Source: Acetobacteraceae bacterium (GTDB taxonomy: Bacteria > Pseudomonadota > Alphaproteobacteria > Acetobacterales > Acetobacteraceae). From it: 10,227 bases of DNA. The notes under the pieces are model-generated. The model saw only the letters and a list, made by a program, of their open reading frames with translations, did not search any database and had not been told where the DNA came from. This document shows, one piece after another, positions 7,359-10,227 of the stretch. Position 1 is the first letter of the stretch; the number at the start of each line of letters is the position of its first letter. The position numbers and the translations under genes were made by a program. The stretch spans positions 4,689-14,915 of the forward strand of contig PLSZ01000229.1 in assembly GCA_003164305.1 (NCBI GenBank). The letters run 5' to 3'.

Positions 7359-7712
7359 TCAGCGCAGGCTCTTCGGCTGTGCCCGATGGGAACCGCCATA
7401 GGTCGCGATCGTCGCCATACCCTCGACCCGCCAGGGCTTGAGCGCGAAAGAAATCGCCAGACCTTCCGGCGTATGAAGCGTGAGCACCAGGTCCTGGCCG
7501 TTTTCCGTCAGACCCATGTTCCAGGTGTCCAGCTTATGAACGGCGCCGGGTTCGGCATGCCGCGGCGCGACAGAGAGTACGGCGTTCAAACAATTGGCCC
7601 GCGGCGACAATGAGATTTTTTGTCCTGTATCGTCGAGCAAGACCAGCATCACGCGGGCTCCGTCCGCGGAAAGTCGTACCTCGGTCACCTGATTCGCATC
7701 AATTTTGACCAA
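7359..7712 (-). CDS. Small protein of unrecognised family downstream of the coxL-like gene (117 aa, TTG start)
   Basis: No domain recognised. The frame is open to 7853, but that part is antisense-type overlap with the coxL-like gene. The TTG at 7712 has AGGAG 7 bases upstream and lies 11 bases after the coxL-like stop, so it is chosen as the start. Two repeats are visible: 9-48 (EVRLSADGARVMLVLL, TGQKISLSP) and 63-103 (NMGLTENGQDLVLTLH, EGLAISFAL), sharing L-[ST]-x-[DN]-G, a strand pair and an IS-[LF] strand. The same pattern occurs in the convergent 143-aa protein, so the two may be distant paralogues. No signal peptide or membrane segment. The tail (GGSHRAQPKSLR) is basic. Tight spacing implies co-expression with the molybdopterin subunit and perhaps a role in its maturation or regulation, which is inference only. 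Confidence 0.75.
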   Translation of the reverse strand: MVKIDANQVTEVRLSADGARVMLVLLDDTGQKISLSPRANCLNAVLSVAPRHAEPGAVHKLDTWNMGLTENGQDLVLTLHTPEGLAISFALKPWRVEGMATIATYGGSHRAQPKSLR

Positions 7713-7719
7713 TCCGCCT

Positions 7720-7724
7720 CTCCT
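7720..7724 (-). promoter_or_regulatory. Ribosome binding site that decides a TTG start
   Basis: AGGAG, whose first base is the last base of the coxL-like TGA stop, sits 7 bases before TTG 7712. No ATG or GTG in the frame nearby has a comparable site, so this fixes the start of the 117-aa gene and indicates translational reinitiation after the upstream gene. Confidence 0.7.
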
Positions 7725-10075
7725 CAACCACGCGCTGCCTGAATCGCCTGCCAGATCCGGTGCGGCGTCGCCGGCATATCGATATGCGTGATGCCAAATT
7801 CCGACAGCGCATCGACCACGGCGTTCATCACCGCCGGAAGCGAGCCGGCGCACCCGGCCTCACCGCATCCCTTGGCACCAAGCGGATTAGTACGAGCCGG
7901 AACGGGATGACTCTCAAAGCCCAGGGTGGGAAGGTCGGAAGCGCGCGGCAGTCCGTAGTCCATGAACGAGCCAGTCAGAAGCTGCCCGTCCTCGTCGTAG
8001 ACAACACTTTCGGTCAGCGCCTGGCCAATGCCCTGAGCAATGCCGCCGTGCGCCTGTCCCGCCACGAGCATCGGATTTACCAGGACTCCGAAATCATTGA
8101 CCGTCGCGTAGCTGACAACTTCGACAATGCCGGTGTCGGGATCCAGTTCAACTTCGGCGATGTGGCAGCCATTTGGAAACGCGGACGGCACGCCTTTGAA
8201 AACATGCTTCACGTCCAAGGTTCGCGGCAAATCCTCGGGAATGTGGCGCGCGGTTCGCACCTGGGCGGCCAGTTCCATGATGCCGATTCCTCGGTCAGTG
8301 CCGGCGATGCCGAAACGGCCGCGCGTGAATTCGATATCGGCCACCGCCGCCTCGAGGTATTGCGCGGCGAGTTGCTTGCCGCGCTCAACCACGATGTCGC
8401 TGGCCTCAAGAATCGCGCCACCGCTTTGCATCATCGAGCGTGACCCGCCGGTGCCCCCACCGGCCACCAACTGATCGGAATCTCCTTGCACGAGTCTGAT
8501 CTTTTCAAACGGGATCCCAAGCCGGGCCGATAATACCTGCGCGAATGGGGACGCATGACCCTGGCCATAATCCAGCGTGCCGGTAATGATCGTGACCGTC
8601 CCGTCCTCTTCGAAACGGATGCCGCCCATTTCGTTGCCGGCGTCGGCGGTTACTTCCAAATAGTGGCCGATGCCGCGGCCGCGTATTTTGCCACGACCGC
8701 GTGTCTCCGCCTGGCGTGTCGCATAACCATGCCAGTCCGCGGCAAGCAGCGCTTTTTCCATCACGGCAGGGAATTCGCCGCAATCATACGTCATGCCAGA
8801 GGGTGCCTTGTACGGCATTTGCTCCGGCTGGATATGATTGCGCCGGCGCAACTCGACCCGGTCGATACCCATTTCACGGGCGGCGGTCTCGACCAGACGC
8901 TCCATGTAGTAATTGCCCTCCGGCCGTCCGGCGCCGCGGTAGGCCCCGACCGGGGTCGTGTTGGTGAACATGCATTTTGTCGCGACCTCGATCATCGGCG
9001 TGGCATAAACGCCGATGATGTTCTTCACGGTGTTCATTGTCGGCGGGATCGTCGTCGCGCTGTTCAGCCAGGCGCCGAGGTTGCCGAAGCCGGTCACGCG
9101 CAACGCCAGGAACTTTCCGGCCGCGTCCAGTGCCAGTTCGGCGGTCATTTCATGGTCGCGGCCATGACTGTCCGACATGAAGCTTTCCGACCGTTCATCG
9201 GTCCATTTCACCGGCCGCCCGAGCACCCGCGCCGCGTGCAGAGCACAAATATATTCGGGATACGCCGACGCTTTCATGCCGAACGAGCCACCGACATTAC
9301 CGGTCAGCACTCGTAACTTCTCAACCGGAATTCCGAGAATACCGCTCACGAGATTGCGCTGACCGAAAACACCCTGGCAGCCGAGCCGTAGTATGAATCG
9401 ATCGGCCTCGACATCATATTCGCCGATGGCGGACCGCGGCTCCATCGGACAAACAACAATCCGATTGTTCCGTATCGACAATCTCGTCACGTGTGCCGCC
9501 TGGGCGAACGCCGCGGCGACCTTTTCCGCATCTCCGTAATGAAAATCCATGCAGACATTCCCGGGCGCTTCGTCGTGCACTAACGGTGCACCCACCGCCG
9601 CCGCCGCGCTGGCGGTCGTCACCGCGGGCATTTGGTCGATATCGGCGAAGATCGCCTCGGCCGCGTCCTTGGCCTCCTTGCTCGTCTCCGCGACGACCAT
9701 CACGATCGGTTCGCCGACGTACCGAACCCGCCCGGTCGCCAGCGGGCGTTGCGGTGGCCGCGGGGTAGGCGATCCATCGCGGTGTTTTCCCGCCGCCGCG
9801 GGCATATTTTTGATCCCCGCCGCGTCCAGATCCGCGGCCGTGATCACCGCGCGGACGCCGGGCATCTCACGCGCGGCTTCCGTGTCGATCGAGCGCAGAA
9901 TGCCATGCGCGGTCCGGCTTCGTACCATCACGCCATAAAGCTGTCCGTCGCGGCTCAGATCATCGCTGTAGCGACCCTCGCCACGCAGCAGTACCGGATC
10001 CTCCTTGCGTGAGACTGGCTGGCCGACGGCGAATTTTTCACTCATCAGCAACGTGGGATCGAACGGCGCATTCAT
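7724..10075 (-). CDS. CoxL-like (form II) molybdopterin-binding subunit of a molybdenum hydroxylase
   Basis: 783 aa, complete, usual length for the large subunit of CO-dehydrogenase/xanthine-dehydrogenase type enzymes. It binds the Mo-pterin cofactor and carries the hydroxylation site. Visible: hammerhead domain from about residue 20 ([20 protein letters not shown]), VGGSFGMK (261-268), AYRGAGR (378-384), GQGHASP (504-510), and the catalytic Glu E739 in [17 protein letters not shown] is the form II loop; the Cu-binding AYRCSFR of true aerobic CO dehydrogenase is absent, so CO is not the expected substrate. Start ATG 10075 precedes the conserved region by about 20 residues but has no clear ribosome site; an ATG at residue 11 is an alternative. 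Small [2Fe-2S] and FAD subunit genes are not adjacent within the window. It is followed after 11 bases by the 117-aa gene. Confidence 0.92.
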   Translation of the reverse strand: MNAPFDPTLLMSEKFAVGQPVSRKEDPVLLRGEGRYSDDLSRDGQLYGVMVRSRTAHGILRSIDTEAAREMPGVRAVITAADLDAAGIKNMPAAAGKHRDGSPTPRPPQRPLATGRVRYVGEPIVMVVAETSKEAKDAAEAIFADIDQMPAVTTASAAAAVGAPLVHDEAPGNVCMDFHYGDAEKVAAAFAQAAHVTRLSIRNNRIVVCPMEPRSAIGEYDVEADRFILRLGCQGVFGQRNLVSGILGIPVEKLRVLTGNVGGSFGMKASAYPEYICALHAARVLGRPVKWTDERSESFMSDSHGRDHEMTAELALDAAGKFLALRVTGFGNLGAWLNSATTIPPTMNTVKNIIGVYATPMIEVATKCMFTNTTPVGAYRGAGRPEGNYYMERLVETAAREMGIDRVELRRRNHIQPEQMPYKAPSGMTYDCGEFPAVMEKALLAADWHGYATRQAETRGRGKIRGRGIGHYLEVTADAGNEMGGIRFEEDGTVTIITGTLDYGQGHASPFAQVLSARLGIPFEKIRLVQGDSDQLVAGGGTGGSRSMMQSGGAILEASDIVVERGKQLAAQYLEAAVADIEFTRGRFGIAGTDRGIGIMELAAQVRTARHIPEDLPRTLDVKHVFKGVPSAFPNGCHIAEVELDPDTGIVEVVSYATVNDFGVLVNPMLVAGQAHGGIAQGIGQALTESVVYDEDGQLLTGSFMDYGLPRASDLPTLGFESHPVPARTNPLGAKGCGEAGCAGSLPAVMNAVVDALSEFGITHIDMPATPHRIWQAIQAARG

Positions 10076-10144
10076 CGTGAAAGACACTTTCGTGACGCGG
10101 AGGGCGTGACCCAAAGGGGGATGACAACAGCGCAAGGTGCGCTA

Positions 10145-10168
10145 CGCCATATACAACAGGACATAGCG
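10145..10168 (-). promoter_or_regulatory. Candidate ModE-type Mo-box before the coxL-like gene
   Basis: Read on the minus strand: CGCTAT-N12-ATGGCG, with TATATGGCG on the right half close to the TATATAACG half-site of the Mo-box. The right arm has one mismatch to perfect symmetry. It lies 69 bases upstream of the coxL-like ATG. The flanking 10076-10227 region holds no gene that I can recognise, and no convincing -35/-10 pair. Confidence 0.45.
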
Positions 10169-10227
10169 CGGAAGCGCAACCCTTGTCCGCTTAGCCGCCA
10201 GGTAATCCCAGCGGCCCTGGACATTGA

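Noticed and set aside
10139..10169. Perfect GCGCTA...TAGCGC inverted repeat with 19-base spacer before the coxL-like gene
   Set aside because: It overlaps the better-spaced CGCTAT-N12-ATGGCG site on the minus strand, which matches the other two boxes; the longer-spaced pairing is probably incidental.

Overview
The window is high-GC bacterial DNA. Its gene content (CO-dehydrogenase/xanthine-dehydrogenase family molybdenum hydroxylases, a ModA-type binding protein, an NAD(P)-dependent aldehyde dehydrogenase) and the style of the proteins suggest an alphaproteobacterium, perhaps Acetobacteraceae. That placement is an inference from protein character, not from a marker gene.

Layout. (1) Positions 1-3382, minus strand: a FAD subunit gene followed, with an ATGA overlap, by a gene in which the two [2Fe-2S] domains and the molybdopterin domain are fused in one polypeptide. 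Its C-terminus runs off the left edge. The arrangement resembles E. coli YgfM-XdhD. (2) Positions 3383-4387: a small gene graveyard. It holds the N-terminal part of a CoxS/IorA-like [2Fe-2S] protein whose four cluster cysteines all read as arginine, the middle of a short-chain dehydrogenase ending at its catalytic tyrosine, and, on the opposite strand, the N-terminal part of a SAM methyltransferase. (3) Positions 4393-5898, minus: an intact aldehyde dehydrogenase. (4) Positions 5984-6799, plus: a secreted ModA-like molybdate-binding protein, divergent from the aldehyde dehydrogenase. (5) Positions 6926-7357 plus and 7359-7712 minus: two small proteins of unrecognised family meeting tail to tail. 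They share what looks like the same two-repeat architecture. (6) Positions 7724-10075, minus: a full-length CoxL-like (form II, AYRGAGR) molybdopterin subunit that heads an operon with the second small gene.

The unifying signal is regulatory. Each of the three intergenic 5' regions of the right half (before modA, before the 143-aa gene, before the coxL-like gene) carries an inverted repeat of the form CGCTAT-N12-(ATAGCG or one mismatch). This matches the arm sequence and spacing of the ModE Mo-box as I remember it. The simplest model is a molybdenum-responsive regulon of a molybdate-binding protein, a molybdenum hydroxylase subunit and two undescribed small proteins, beside a second molybdenum hydroxylase without a visible box. 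No modE, modB, modC or Moco-insertion (XdhC/CoxF-like) gene is in the window. I see no rRNA, tRNA, CRISPR array or insertion sequence.
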